From CAZPXZ01 sp965219495 (GTDB lineage Bacteria > Pseudomonadota > Alphaproteobacteria > Rhodobacterales > CAZPXZ01), in the NCBI GenBank assembly GCA_965219495.1, contig OZ244777.1:124001-188000 (forward strand): a stretch of 64,000 nucleotides of DNA, written 5' to 3'. How positions within the stretch are numbered: the first letter of the stretch is position 1; each line of letters begins with the position of its first letter. A model generated the notes under the pieces. It was given only the letters and a program-made list of their open reading frames with translations. It searched no databases and was not told the DNA's origin. Both the position numbers and the translations under genes were made by a program. Shown here piece by piece: positions 27,276 to 37,069 of this stretch.

Positions 27276-28262
27276 CTACGCGCCGCGTCGTTCCCATGCC
27301 AATGCACTTCGCACAATGAATTGCAGGTCGTCGTATTCTGGTTCCCAGCGCAATTTTGAACGAAGCCTTGTCGAGTCGGCAACCAGTTCGGGAGGATCAC
27401 CCTCCCGTCGCGGGCCTTCCCGAATATCCAATACCATTCCCGCTTCATTCTGGACCACGTTCAAGACCTCTCTCACGGAGTATCCTCGTCCGTATCCGCA
27501 ATTAAGCAGGCAACATTCACCGCCTTCTCGCAAGTATTTCAGGGCGGCTACATGAGCTTTCGCTATGTCGGCCACATGGATGTAGTCGCGTATACATGTA
27601 CCGTCGAACGTATCGTAGTCGGTTCCGTGAATCGTGATGTACTCGCGTTTGCAGGTTGCGGCTTCGCTAGCCACCTTGATTAAGTGCGTCGCATTGGGAG
27701 ACAACTGTCCGGCCCTTCCGCGCGGGTCTGCACCCGCGACATTGAAATAACGTAATGAAACGAAGCGAATCCCGTTTTGGGCGGCAGCGTCCTGAAGGCA
27801 CCACTCAGAAATCAGCTTTGTGCGTCCGTAGGGGTTGATCGGGGACGCAGGAGCGTCTTCGCTTACGGGAACCCGCTCGGGGATACCGTAAACGGCGGCG
27901 GTGGAAGAAAAAACGAAGTGCTCTACGCCGCTCCTGACGCAAGCGGCGATGAGACTGGCGCTATTGCTGCTGTTGTTGCGATAATATTTGAGCGGGTCGG
28001 ATACAGATTCAGAAACGATCACGCTGGCGGCCAAATGAACAACCGCGGCAATCCGATGCTCGGAAATCGTACGCTCCACCAAGTCACGGTCACCGGCATT
28101 TCCCGGGATGAATATCGCCCTTTCCGGGACTAGGAACTGGCAGCCCGTGGAGAGATCGTCGATAACCACTGCGGGATACCCCGCATCCATGAGCTCCAGT
28201 ACGGTCTGGCTGCCGATGTATCCAGCGCCTCCGGTCACGAGAATCGCGGATTTCGATGACAT
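27276..28262 (-). CDS. galE: UDP-glucose 4-epimerase
   Basis: A 328-residue extended SDR that interconverts UDP-glucose and UDP-galactose (or the N-acetyl forms). It has the NAD-binding VTGGAGYIGSQTVLEL at residue 9, DDLSTG, HLAAS, FSSTAAVYG, the catalytic INPYGRTKLISEW (Y-x-x-x-K) near residue 150, and the late RYFNVAGADPRGR. The frame and length are normal. It is convergent with the DegT aminotransferase gene, and both probably serve surface polysaccharide. Confidence 0.95.
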   Translation of the reverse strand: MSSKSAILVTGGAGYIGSQTVLELMDAGYPAVVIDDLSTGCQFLVPERAIFIPGNAGDRDLVERTISEHRIAAVVHLAASVIVSESVSDPLKYYRNNSSNSASLIAACVRSGVEHFVFSSTAAVYGIPERVPVSEDAPASPINPYGRTKLISEWCLQDAAAQNGIRFVSLRYFNVAGADPRGRAGQLSPNATHLIKVASEAATCKREYITIHGTDYDTFDGTCIRDYIHVADIAKAHVAALKYLREGGECCLLNCGYGRGYSVREVLNVVQNEAGMVLDIREGPRREGDPPELVADSTRLRSKLRWEPEYDDLQFIVRSALAWERRGA

Positions 28263-28299
28263 GCTGAAGTCCTGCGGTCTTCCGGTGACGTTCTCGTGG

Positions 28300-29271
28300 T
28301 CACGCGACCGTCAGCACAATTTTCCCCGAAGCGTTTCGATTGCGCAACAGGTCCAGGGCGGTTTCGGCATCCTCAAGCGGAAGCGTGCGGGACGTTCCGG
28401 GTGAAATGGCGCGTTCCGCGTACCAGGAAAGGATGCGACGAAAGCTGTTGGCCAGAATTTCGGGCCGGCGCTGATAGTACGCTCCCCAATAAACGCCAAC
28501 AATGTCGATGTTCTTTATGAGCACGATGTTGGCCGGAACTTGAGGGGTTTCGCCCGAAGCAAAACCGATCGGCAGTACGCGGGCGCCGAACGCCACGGCG
28601 CGAAGCGCGTCCCGAAACTGGGATCCACCTACGGGGTCGAACACGACATCGACACCAGCGCCGCCGGTTGCCGATTTCACGGAATCCCGAATGTCTTCGA
28701 GTTCTGTGTCGATGCCAAGGTCGGCTCCTTTTTGGCGGGCTCTTGCGAGACGGGTGGAACCGCGCGCGCAAGCGATGACGCGCGCGCCAAGCAGATTCCC
28801 GATTTCCACCGCAGCAAGCCCGACCCCTCCCGCAGCGCCAAGCACGAGAAGAGTTTCCCCGCGGCGGAGTCTCGCCCGAATGCGGAGCGCCAAGTCGGCG
28901 GTTCCGTAAGCTACCTGCAGCCCGGCGGCATCGGTAAATGCCATGTTGTCTGGAACTCGAACACAGGAATTGGCGGGGGCGCAGACCTCTTCCGCGAAGC
29001 CGCCATTTCCGCACATGGCCGCCACCCTGGCGCCCAAGTCCATATCTTCGACTCCTTTGCCGAGCGCCGTGACCGTTCCGGAAACTTCAAGGCCTGGTAT
29101 GAGCGGGAATGGTGGCCTTTCCTGATAGGTTCCGGCAACCATCAGCGTGTCCGCAAAGTTCACCCCGCAGGCCGCGACCCTAATTCGAACCTCACCAGAA
29201 ACAGGTTCAGGCCGTGGGACCTCATCCAGGCGAAGGCTCGTTCCCGGCTGATGTGCTCGCATTGCACGCAT
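28300..29271 (-). CDS. NADPH:quinone oxidoreductase family protein
   Basis: A 323-residue medium-chain dehydrogenase of the quinone reductase (zeta-crystallin-like) group. The GroES-like N-terminal half shows VAACGVNFADTLMVAGTYQ and PGLEVSGTVTALG. The Rossmann half has LVLGAAGGVGLAAVEIG near residue 145 and VDVVFDPVGG. Zinc-site cysteines of true alcohol dehydrogenases are absent. ATG 29271 begins just before the homologous region; the longer frame to 29874 is antisense to the neighbouring phosphatase gene. It lies 37 bp upstream of galE. The substrate is unknown. Confidence 0.9.
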   Translation of the reverse strand: MRAMRAHQPGTSLRLDEVPRPEPVSGEVRIRVAACGVNFADTLMVAGTYQERPPFPLIPGLEVSGTVTALGKGVEDMDLGARVAAMCGNGGFAEEVCAPANSCVRVPDNMAFTDAAGLQVAYGTADLALRIRARLRRGETLLVLGAAGGVGLAAVEIGNLLGARVIACARGSTRLARARQKGADLGIDTELEDIRDSVKSATGGAGVDVVFDPVGGSQFRDALRAVAFGARVLPIGFASGETPQVPANIVLIKNIDIVGVYWGAYYQRRPEILANSFRRILSWYAERAISPGTSRTLPLEDAETALDLLRNRNASGKIVLTVA

Positions 29272-29379
29272 TGACACGGCTCCCGAATTGATGCGAAGGG
29301 TAATTATCGTGCAGACAGTAACGCTGTTGCTTGAGAGAATCCTGACAGTCAAGCATGGACGCGTGAAGCGTGAGCGGAA

Positions 29380-30237
29380 ATGGAACGGAACAGGAATTTG
29401 AACGCGATATCCGCGCAAGCGAGCAAGGAATTGCTCGAAGTAGCGCATGAGTTGGCAGAATCCGCGCGCGCGCCGATTTTGCGGCACTTTCGCTCGCGCA
29501 ATCTGGCCGTGGATAACAAGAGTTCGGACTTGTTCGATCCGGTTACGGACGCGGACCGCGCGGCGGAAACGGCCATTCGCGACCGGCTCGCCAAGCTGCG
29601 GCCGCAGGACGGGATCATTGGCGAGGAATATGGCAACTCGGAAGGGGCCAGCGGCCTGATCTGGGTTGTGGATCCCATCGACGGAACGCGATCGTTCATT
29701 GCCGGAATGCCGGTCTGGACCGTGATCATAGGTTTGCATGACGGTATTTGTCCTGTGCTCGGAATCATTGACCAGCCTTATCTGGACGAACGTTTTTGGG
29801 GCATTGGTGTGGAAGGACTCCACGAGGCGTGCTTCCGGCACGGTGTAGTAGAGAAGCCGCTTCGAACCAGCCAATGCGCCGACCTAGGAAAGGCGAGTAT
29901 TTCCACAACGCATCGCAACGCGTTCGAGCGCCCGGAAGATTACACTGCATTTCAGACGCTTGAGAGTAGATGTAGGCTGAGCCGGATGGGCGGGGACGCC
30001 TACCAGTACGCGATGCTCGCGCACGGAGGTTTCGATCTAGTCGTGGAATCCGGTCTGACTTCTTATGATATTCTCGGCGTAATTCCGATTGTCGAGGGAG
30101 CGGGCGGAAAGATCACGGACTGGGAAGGTGGCAGTTGCGCCTGGGGGGGCAAAGTCATTGCCGCATGCAACTCAAGTTTGCACCGAATCGCTTGCGAAGT
30201 ACTTGCTTCCACCCGAGCCGGGCTGGACATCGAATAG
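29380..30237 (+). CDS. hisN: Inositol monophosphatase family protein, HisN-like
   Basis: A 285-residue Mg-dependent phosphatase. It has DPVTDADRAAETAIRDRL, GEEYG, the metal site IWVVDPIDGTRSFIAGMPVW near residue 105, and SRMGGDAYQYAMLAHGGFDLVVESGL late. The GGDAYQYAML and the SYDILGVIPIVEGAGG segments resemble the histidinol-phosphatase (HisN) members seen in Alphaproteobacteria, so histidine synthesis is the best guess; a general inositol phosphatase is the alternative. The first ~10 residues may be excess, as several upstream starts are possible. Confidence 0.85.
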   Translation: MERNRNLNAISAQASKELLEVAHELAESARAPILRHFRSRNLAVDNKSSDLFDPVTDADRAAETAIRDRLAKLRPQDGIIGEEYGNSEGASGLIWVVDPIDGTRSFIAGMPVWTVIIGLHDGICPVLGIIDQPYLDERFWGIGVEGLHEACFRHGVVEKPLRTSQCADLGKASISTTHRNAFERPEDYTAFQTLESRCRLSRMGGDAYQYAMLAHGGFDLVVESGLTSYDILGVIPIVEGAGGKITDWEGGSCAWGGKVIAACNSSLHRIACEVLASTRAGLDIE

Positions 30238-30415
30238 CGCTCAGGAATCCCATTCTGGCGAAGGAATTCCGGCCGGTCAGGGTCTCCTGGTACCGCTGAT
30301 ACTTTCGCGGGGCACGGAGTCGATATCGTAAAACCGAGTGCGCTGCCGCGAAAGGCATTACGGTCAGAATTCCGAAAGCAACTCTTGGAGTGCGTCGGGT
30401 CACCGGCCCATGCGT

Positions 30416-31468
30416 TCAACATCTTCTCTGCAGGAACTCTGCAATCCGAGCATGCACGATGTCGACTGCTGCCTGTTTCTCATGGAGTACCGCGTGGAGG
30501 CAGTCATGAACCGGCACGAAATGCGTCTGCGGTGTTTCAGTCACGAACCGTCGCACGCGTTCGATGTCGACTACACTGTCGTCACTTCCGACTATGACAA
30601 GCTTTGGCACGAACGGAAAATCGCTCGCAGCCAATGAAGCGATTTCAGCATATGCGGCCCGGAGCCACGACCAGGTCACGCCGCCGATCGATGCTCCCTC
30701 CACCGCTCGTTCGATTTCGGCAAGGCGCGCGAATCTCCGCTCGCTGGTGGAAAGGGGATTGCCCTCAAACCCGCGTTCCGTTACCGACCGCCGGTCGCAA
30801 TTGAACGCGTAGCGATTTCCCAGGCCAAGCCGGCACGCCGACCGCGCAAAAGTGTTTGCGAGCGCATTGCCCGGGCGTCCTAGACGCAACCCGAACATCG
30901 GCGCCGCAAGAATCACGGCATCCACCGAAGCCGGATTCTCGACCGCGAACCGAAAGGCGATTGTGCCTCCCATCGAATTTGCCAGAAGCACATGTGGCCT
31001 TGGGAACGCTTCCAGATCGGTGCATGCAAGCAAGGCGGCGGCATCGTACTGGTATTCCGCGAAGTTCCGGACATGTCCCTTCCGCCGGTCCGGGAGAAAG
31101 CGGGTGCTGAGCCCCTGTCCACGCCAGTCAATGACTGCACAGGCCCAGCCGAGTTGGCGCAAGAAGTGGATCGTTTCGAAGTACATTTCTGTAAATTCCG
31201 CTCTTCCAGGAAACAGGAAAACGGAACCCGCTGCACGGGGTGACGGCCAAAGCGCAATTCGAAGCAGTGCGCCGTCCACGGCCACCGCGGAAACAGCCTC
31301 ACCCCCGGACGGAACGGAATTGTTTGGTGTGCCGACCAATGGAAAGAAACCGGCCGCGCGTGAGGCGGAATCGTTCTCCAAGGTCGACTGCTTGCGTATG
31401 CCCACCGGAAGTTGTCTAATTGCAAATCCCGGATCGCAGTTTGGGAGAGGTGTGTCCGGTGCGGACAT
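30416..31468 (-). CDS. Alpha/beta hydrolase (lysophospholipase-like)
   Basis: A 350-residue alpha/beta hydrolase. The fold landmarks are VFLFPGRAEFTEMYFE for the oxyanion strand, VIDWRGQGLSTR, the nucleophile elbow LLANSMGGTIAFRFA (S in N-S-M-G-G near residue 165), the acid region VIVGSDDSVVD, and HDCLHAVLHEK with the catalytic His near the end. This pattern matches monoglyceride lipase/lysophospholipase L2-type proteins. The start is doubtful: ATG 31468 overlaps the divergent TPR gene's start by 10 bp, and about 45 residues then precede recognisable homology. Confidence 0.85.
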   Translation of the reverse strand: MSAPDTPLPNCDPGFAIRQLPVGIRKQSTLENDSASRAAGFFPLVGTPNNSVPSGGEAVSAVAVDGALLRIALWPSPRAAGSVFLFPGRAEFTEMYFETIHFLRQLGWACAVIDWRGQGLSTRFLPDRRKGHVRNFAEYQYDAAALLACTDLEAFPRPHVLLANSMGGTIAFRFAVENPASVDAVILAAPMFGLRLGRPGNALANTFARSACRLGLGNRYAFNCDRRSVTERGFEGNPLSTSERRFARLAEIERAVEGASIGGVTWSWLRAAYAEIASLAASDFPFVPKLVIVGSDDSVVDIERVRRFVTETPQTHFVPVHDCLHAVLHEKQAAVDIVHARIAEFLQRRC

Positions 31469-32037
31469 GTGCTGCCCAAATACTCTTCGTTGCTGCCGTT
31501 TTCATAATGGTAGTTCTAGGGCATGACTATAGCCCAGCGGTCGCCGAGAACCCAAGCCACGCTCAGAGGCTAGATAGCCTGTTTGCCCGTCTGAAGCTTG
31601 CCGATGAACAGGAAGCACAATCAATTCAGAGCGACATTCTGGAAATATGGAACGATTCCGGCTCTGCAAGCATGAACTTGATTCTTTTGCGCGCACATCA
31701 GGCAATGGCGGTGGGCATGCTTGATATTGCGCTGAATCATCTGGACGATCTCGTCCGGCTCGCTCCAGACTTTGCAGAGGGATGGAATGCCAGGGCGACG
31801 GTTCACTACTATCGGGGAAATTACGAGAAGTCGCTTGCCGACATTCAGGCGACTCTAATGCTGGAATCTCGGCATTTTGGCGCGCTTTCCGGCCTCGGGC
31901 TCGTGTTTCTTGCGCTGGGAGATGAGCAGGCGGCGCTCAATGCATATCGTGCCGCGAATGAAGTACATCCTCATCTCTCGGGACCGAAGAAAATGATCAC
32001 AATCCTTGAGGACATATTGGTCGGCGAAGGCATTTAG
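31459..32037 (+). CDS. Exported TPR-repeat protein
   Basis: A 192-residue protein with a signal peptide (MRTCAAQILFVAAVFIMVVLG..., cleavage probably near AVAEN) and three to four TPR-like helix pairs (AMAVGMLDIALNHLDDLVRL, WNARATVHYYRGNYEKSLAD, LSGLGLVFLALGDEQAALNAY). GTG 31459 is chosen because GGGAGAGG at 31443-31450 sits eight bases ahead; other in-frame starts are TTG 31420 and GTG 31450. TPR proteins of this kind act as periplasmic scaffolds; no partner is indicated. Divergent from, and touching, the hydrolase gene. Confidence 0.75.
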   Translation: MRTCAAQILFVAAVFIMVVLGHDYSPAVAENPSHAQRLDSLFARLKLADEQEAQSIQSDILEIWNDSGSASMNLILLRAHQAMAVGMLDIALNHLDDLVRLAPDFAEGWNARATVHYYRGNYEKSLADIQATLMLESRHFGALSGLGLVFLALGDEQAALNAYRAANEVHPHLSGPKKMITILEDILVGEGI

Positions 32038-32150
32038 TGACTTGCTCGCAAGTGATTCGGTTGGTCAAGCAGAGGTCCCAATTGTGATTCGACGGCGGAT
32101 CAATCTCCATTCCCCAACTCCGGAAAATTTCGTTCACGACCTTGCCCGCC

Positions 32151-32957
32151 CTATTCGATCCCTTGCTGATACAGCCCTTCCTCCACCAACGGAATGTCGG
32201 AGGGGAGATTAACTTCCCAAAACCCGTCGCTTTCTGTAGCGACTTCCACGCACAGGATGGATGAACCGTTTTCCAGAAATCGAAGCTGCTCAAGACCTTC
32301 TGATGCTTCCAACACGCCAACAGGCCATTTCACATACTCGCGAATCGCAGTAGGGCGATAGGCGTAAAGGCCGATATGGTGCAGGATCGGAGCGTTGGAA
32401 GATTCGCCTCCGCCGAACGGGAGAACTTCCTTGGAAAAGTAAAGAGCGTATCCGTTCTTGTCAGAGACAGCGGTTGTTCCTCCGGCGCGTCCTTCCTTTC
32501 GAGTCTTTCGAAATTGCATGCTTGCCCGGGCATCGCATCGAGTCACCGGAGTCGCCACGGAGCAGGAAGGATCCCGCTGGAGCGCCTGTGATGTCTTTCG
32601 AACAAGAGATGGTGGGGTAAGCGGCGAGTCACCTTGCAGATTGACAATCGTGTCAAACCTGTCCGCACCGGGCAAAATATCAAGTACTGCGCTGCATCGT
32701 TCCGTTCCATTTGCACAAGTCTTCGGCGTCATGACGTATCTGCCGCCAAAGTTTTTGACTGCCTGCGCAATTCTCGCGTCATCCGTGGCAACCACTACAC
32801 TGTCGCCTTCTGCGAGGGTCCGGGTTGCCGCCTCCCAACTCCGCTGGATTAGCGGTTTGACGATGCCGGTTGCGCCTCGAAGACCAGCCAGCGCCTTGCC
32901 TCTGAATCGGGTGGATGCATAGCGGGCGGGGATAACGATCAGGATGCGCATGATCAC
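32151..32957 (-). CDS. kdsB: CMP-Kdo synthetase
   Basis: A 268-residue 3-deoxy-manno-octulosonate cytidylyltransferase that activates Kdo for lipopolysaccharide. Signatures are ILIVIPARYASTRFRGKALA at the start, VVVATDDARIAQAV, NGTERCSAV, VNLQGDSPLTPP, and HHIGLYAYRPTAIREYV. GTG 32957 sits five bases after GGGAG, while ATG 32951 is the other candidate. Length is slightly above the usual ~250 residues. The usual FPGKPL segment reads FRGKALAGL here; family members vary, but it is worth noting. Kdo genes kdsA and waaA are nearby. Confidence 0.93.
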   Translation of the reverse strand: MIMRILIVIPARYASTRFRGKALAGLRGATGIVKPLIQRSWEAATRTLAEGDSVVVATDDARIAQAVKNFGGRYVMTPKTCANGTERCSAVLDILPGADRFDTIVNLQGDSPLTPPSLVRKTSQALQRDPSCSVATPVTRCDARASMQFRKTRKEGRAGGTTAVSDKNGYALYFSKEVLPFGGGESSNAPILHHIGLYAYRPTAIREYVKWPVGVLEASEGLEQLRFLENGSSILCVEVATESDGFWEVNLPSDIPLVEEGLYQQGIE

Positions 32958-33098
32958 CTGAACTCCCGGGAATCTTCGTTCCGAATGGGGAGGAATGTCA
33001 GCTTCCGGCTGCCGCTCTCAGCGACCCTGTGGAACCCTGCGTTGTTCCACGTTCGACACCGCAGAACGTGGTTTTGAAGGAAGCTACTGCGGGCCATA

Positions 33099-33929
33099 TC
33101 AAACGATTCTCGGTCGATACCCCTTAGCGCATGCGATGAATCCTTCGGTGACCAGGCCCTGCGATCCGAACCTCAGCGGAGATTGTCCATCGGTTTTGAG
33201 TACGGTTCCGCCTGCGGCTCGGAGCACGGCGCATCCTGCTGCGGTATCCCATTCCCGCATCGGTGCGAAGCGCGGGTAAACGGCTGCTTCACCGCTGGCA
33301 ACAAGGCAAAACTTGATCGAGGAACCGATGGGACGGCGCAAAACGATACCCTCACGATCCAGCCATTCGGAAGTCCGGGGATCAAGATGCAATTCCGAGA
33401 CAACGGCAGAGATATCTCCCGCGTCACCCGGAAACTCGGCACGAATTTCCTTCGATCTTGGAATTTCAAGGGCCGGCGTCCAATCGTCCCGGTGCGCGGA
33501 GTCCGGACCGTCGGTCCAATAGCAGACACGCATCGCCGGCGCGTATACGACGCCCAACACAGGTACGCGCTGGCGAACCAGCGCGATATTCACCGTGAAG
33601 GCGTTCTTACCCCGGATGAAGCTGTCGGTACCATCCAGGGGATCTACCAAGAAGAACGGATGGTCGGGATCAAAATCCGGAACCGAAGTTTCTTCGCTGA
33701 CAATGGGAACGTGCGGTTGGATCCGGTTGAGGATGGCGAGAATGAGGTTGTTTGACTCTTCGTCCGCGTTCGAAACGGGAGACCCATCCGGCTTGGTGCG
33801 CAAAGTAAGATTGTTCGACTCCCGAATGTTCAGGATTCGGTCGCCGGCATCCACCGCGACCGCGCGAAGGCGTGCGCACAAATTCCGGTCGTAGTGATCG
33901 CCAACTGCCATAATTGGCCTATGGTTCAT
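33099..33929 (-). CDS. cysQ: 3'(2'),5'-bisphosphate nucleotidase
   Basis: A 276-residue inositol-monophosphatase-fold enzyme, CysQ type, that removes the 3'-phosphate of PAP/PAPS in sulfate assimilation. It shows KPDGSPVSNADEESNNLIL, VSEETSVPD, the metal motif FFLVDPLDGTDSFIRGKNAF near residue 92, SSIKFCLVASGEAAVYPR, and MREWDTAAGCAVLRAAGG. The start overlaps the upstream mutase gene by 11 bp; Met 7 (33911) would avoid the overlap and is an alternative. In many Alphaproteobacteria cysQ lies near waaA, as it does here. Confidence 0.92.
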   Translation of the reverse strand: MNHRPIMAVGDHYDRNLCARLRAVAVDAGDRILNIRESNNLTLRTKPDGSPVSNADEESNNLILAILNRIQPHVPIVSEETSVPDFDPDHPFFLVDPLDGTDSFIRGKNAFTVNIALVRQRVPVLGVVYAPAMRVCYWTDGPDSAHRDDWTPALEIPRSKEIRAEFPGDAGDISAVVSELHLDPRTSEWLDREGIVLRRPIGSSIKFCLVASGEAAVYPRFAPMREWDTAAGCAVLRAAGGTVLKTDGQSPLRFGSQGLVTEGFIACAKGYRPRIV

Positions 33930-35418
33930 CGAAGCAACTGCTGTCGACGCTCGGATACTTCTTGAGCACGCCGGCCACGGCGTTCAGAATGTTCGCGGCC
34001 TCATCGTCGGAATTCGGACTCTCGACGATGACAACAAGGTTAGGCGTGTTGGAAGACGCTCGGACCAGTGCCCAAGCGCCGCCGGAAAGGGAGACTCTGG
34101 CTCCATTCACGCTGAGGATGTCCTGGATCTTGCATCCGCCCAAGAGTTCCCCTTTCAAGCGCAGGCGATTCAATTCGGTCCTGATTTGATCGATCGCACC
34201 GTACTTGTCGCTATCGGCGCAAGATGGCTCCAAGGTAGGTGTGGACCACGTTTCCGGTAGTTGTCGGACGAGTGCGGACAGAGGCAGGCCCGATGAGTCG
34301 AGGAGCAGGCAGATTTCCACGGCTGCCTTGAGCGCGTCGTCGTAGCCCCGGCCGATCGGGGGGGCGAAGAAGAAATGGCCGGATCGTTCGAAACCGGCCA
34401 ATGCGGCCTGGGCATGAAGTTCCCGCTTCATATAGGAATGACCGGTTGGAACATAATCGGTATCACATCCATGCCGGCGCAGGGTCGCGTCCATCGCGAA
34501 CAGGCTGGTCGACTTCACGTCCGCCAAAAATTTTGCGCCGGGATGCTTTGGCGCCAGGGAACGGGCGATAAGCAGGCCGAGCTTGTCGGATTGGACAGGC
34601 GTTCCGCATTCATCCACCGCTCCGCACCTGTCCCCATCGCCGTCGAATCCAAGGGCGATGTCGGCGCCGCATGTTTGAACGGCCCGACTCATATCCTGCA
34701 GCATCACCGGGGATTCGGGATTGGGATTGTAATTCGGGAATGAATGGTCGAGTTCGTTATGACGCGGCGCCACGTCACAACCGATTTTGCTGAGCACTTG
34801 AGGTGCGAAGGCGCCGGCCGTTCCGTTTCCCGTGGCACAAACCACTTTCAGGGGGCGGGAAATCCGGATGCCCCGAGTGAGTTCATCGACATACGCGTCG
34901 GTCGTACCGGGACGATCCAAGTGCTTGCCACCTTCACGCTCAATGCCCTGCCGGTTCAAAGTAAGCTCGCGAATACGCGCAATATCCTCCGGGCCCGCCG
35001 TAAGGGGGGGCACTGCGCTTAGTTTGGCGCCGGTCCACCCGTTCGGATTGTGCGACGCAGTAATCATGGCGCCGGGAATGTTCCCAAACTGGACTTGCGA
35101 AAAGTAAACTACGGGTGACAGGGCGAGTCCGATATCGAGGACCTCGCAGCCTGCAAGGACCAGCCCTTCCACGAAAGCATTCTTGACTTCCAGCGAATAG
35201 GAGCGCCAGTCTCGTCCCACAACGACTTGATGAGGGGTTTCGACTTCGCGCAGCCATGTGCCAAAGGCAAGGCCAAGAGACTGAAGTCCTTCCAGTCCAA
35301 TTTCTTCAGGGTACCGCCAGCGGACATCATATTCGCGAAAGCCTTGTGGAGCAGCAAATAACCTCTCATTGGAATTACCGTGCGGAGCGGAGATCGGCGG
35401 CGCCTTGGCCGAAATCAT
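33919..35418 (-). CDS. Phosphomannomutase/phosphoglucomutase
   Basis: A 499-residue alpha-D-phosphohexomutase. The phosphoserine loop is AMITASHNPNGWTGAKLS near residue 115, the metal loop is DIALGFDGDGDRCGAVD near 255, the sugar-binding loop is SGHFFFAP (usual EXSGH), and RASSNTPNLVV near the C-terminus is the phosphate-binding domain. It makes mannose-1-P or glucose-1-P for glycan precursors. Its ATG overlaps the kdsA stop in an ATGA junction, so they are co-translated. The leading ~15 residues are variable, and a later start is possible. Confidence 0.92.
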   Translation of the reverse strand: MISAKAPPISAPHGNSNERLFAAPQGFREYDVRWRYPEEIGLEGLQSLGLAFGTWLREVETPHQVVVGRDWRSYSLEVKNAFVEGLVLAGCEVLDIGLALSPVVYFSQVQFGNIPGAMITASHNPNGWTGAKLSAVPPLTAGPEDIARIRELTLNRQGIEREGGKHLDRPGTTDAYVDELTRGIRISRPLKVVCATGNGTAGAFAPQVLSKIGCDVAPRHNELDHSFPNYNPNPESPVMLQDMSRAVQTCGADIALGFDGDGDRCGAVDECGTPVQSDKLGLLIARSLAPKHPGAKFLADVKSTSLFAMDATLRRHGCDTDYVPTGHSYMKRELHAQAALAGFERSGHFFFAPPIGRGYDDALKAAVEICLLLDSSGLPLSALVRQLPETWSTPTLEPSCADSDKYGAIDQIRTELNRLRLKGELLGGCKIQDILSVNGARVSLSGGAWALVRASSNTPNLVVIVESPNSDDEAANILNAVAGVLKKYPSVDSSCFDEP

Positions 35419-36254
35419 GACGGTTCTCGAGTTGCCCGGTCGATAGACCGAAGCGTCCGCAGGAGGGGGGGAAGTTCCCCAAGCGGAAGCATGACCGCGC
35501 CGTCGCTTGGCGCCCGGTCCGGATCTTCGTGAACCTCCAGGAAGATTGCATCGATGCCCGCCGCAACCGCCGCACGAGCGAGCAGGGGCGCAAATTTTCG
35601 ATTGCCCCCGGATTCTTTCCCCAATGCCCCGGGAGCTTGCACCGAATGCGTTGCGTCAAACACGACCGGATACCCAGTTTCCGCGAGTACAGACAGACTA
35701 CGCATGTCTGCGACAAGCGCGTTGTATCCAAAGCACGCGCCGCGTTCGCAGAGAAGAATGTTCCTGTTCCCGGTACTGGCAATCTTTTGCGCTACGTTGA
35801 TCATATCCGAGGGCGCCAGGAACTGTCCCTTCTTGACCATGACGGGCCTGCCGGTCTTGCCCGCGGCGACGAGCAAGTCCGTTTGGCGCGAAAGAAATGC
35901 CGGGACTTGGACCGCGTCAAGGACTTCACCCGCAGGAACGCATTGATCCGGCGCGTGAACATCCGAGATTACCGGACAGCCGACGCGGTCGCGTAGGTCC
36001 GAAAGTATTTCAAGGCCTTTCGTCATACCAACGCCACGAATACCCGAGATGCTGCTACGATTGGCCTTGTCAAATGAGGACTTGAATATGTAGGGGATGG
36101 CGAGGTCGCTTGCGAAGAGCGCGACCTGTTCCGCGATGGCGAGGGCATGATCCCTTGATTCGATCTGGCACGGGCCGGCAATCAACGCAAGAGGATGTTT
36201 CCCGCCGACGGCAATTCCACCGATGCAGACGGTTCCTGTTTGTAGATTGCTCAT
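35415..36254 (-). CDS. kdsA: 3-deoxy-8-phosphooctulonate synthase
   Basis: A 279-residue Kdo-8-phosphate synthase that condenses PEP with arabinose-5-phosphate. Motifs are LALIAGPCQIESRDHALAIA, YIFKSSFDKANRSS, GLEILSDLRDRVGCPVISDVH, FLSRQTDLLVAAGKT, VNVKKGQF-like VMVKKGQFLAPSDM, and VFDATHSVQAPG. All are typical, and the length is normal. ATG 36254 is chosen because homology starts nearby and the upstream frame adds nothing. It heads the kdsA-mutase-cysQ run on the minus strand, with kdsB further downstream. Confidence 0.96.
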   Translation of the reverse strand: MSNLQTGTVCIGGIAVGGKHPLALIAGPCQIESRDHALAIAEQVALFASDLAIPYIFKSSFDKANRSSISGIRGVGMTKGLEILSDLRDRVGCPVISDVHAPDQCVPAGEVLDAVQVPAFLSRQTDLLVAAGKTGRPVMVKKGQFLAPSDMINVAQKIASTGNRNILLCERGACFGYNALVADMRSLSVLAETGYPVVFDATHSVQAPGALGKESGGNRKFAPLLARAAVAAGIDAIFLEVHEDPDRAPSDGAVMLPLGELPPLLRTLRSIDRATREPS

Positions 36255-37069
36255 TTCAGTGTGCTCTCGGCGGGGTACGCAACCAATTCTCATGTTTCGA
36301 GATGAAACCGAGAAATAGATTCCATTCTTGAAACTCCCAAGGAAAGCGTTCTGACAGCAGAGTACCGGTTGGAACTCGCGATGACCGTACAAGGATAATG
36401 CGCCAGTCTATTTTCGCGAATTGCGCTGAAGCAAGAGCGACCGCATGGTCCGTCTGGCATGCGGCACGGGGTTGCGAATCGCTGGACTTGGAATTGGTCC
36501 GTGCGGGGTTTGCGAAGTTCGAGGACGTGATGGCCTGTTCAAGCCTGTTCACGCTTTTCCGCGTTGCTTGCATGCCCGAATTGCGGACCGGCTCTAGAAA
36601 TTGGAAATTGATCGGGTCTCCGTGACTATAATACCCTTGACGTTTTCAATTTCGTCAGGCGGACACATCAATATCTGGGTGAGGCCAAATTCTTTGTCGC
36701 CTTGCAATTCAAGAAATCGCGGATCGCCGGCAGGGAATCAAGTCAGGAAACCCTGTTCCAAGGTTTTCCGGAGAGAAATTTCGTTGCCGATTGGAAACGC
36801 GCAGTGTCGATTGTTGGCAGGAATCGCCGGTTGCTCGCCCCGGCACCATGAGAATACGGGACGTGTGGTCGGCATGAGACTTGCGATTGCCGCACGGTGC
36901 ATTCCTTCGCCGCAGACTGAGCGCGGGCGGCGTTTGCGGCGAAGAATGTCTTCCAGGTCCGAATAAGATTGCAACTGTGATCACTGGCAGCGTGCGCTGT
37001 TAGGTCATGAAGAAAATTTTGGGAGCGGGCTTCCGCAGGCCGTTTCCGAGCGGATGAGGTCGGAGCAGA
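36255..37069. other. 815-bp gap between kdsA and waaA
   Basis: No gene is recognised on either strand; the open frames are short, lack motifs and contradict each other. It separates the divergent kdsA and waaA, so it must hold their promoters, but no clear sigma-70 site stood out. The length is far more than needed for two promoters, so decay of a former gene is possible. Confidence 0.4.
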
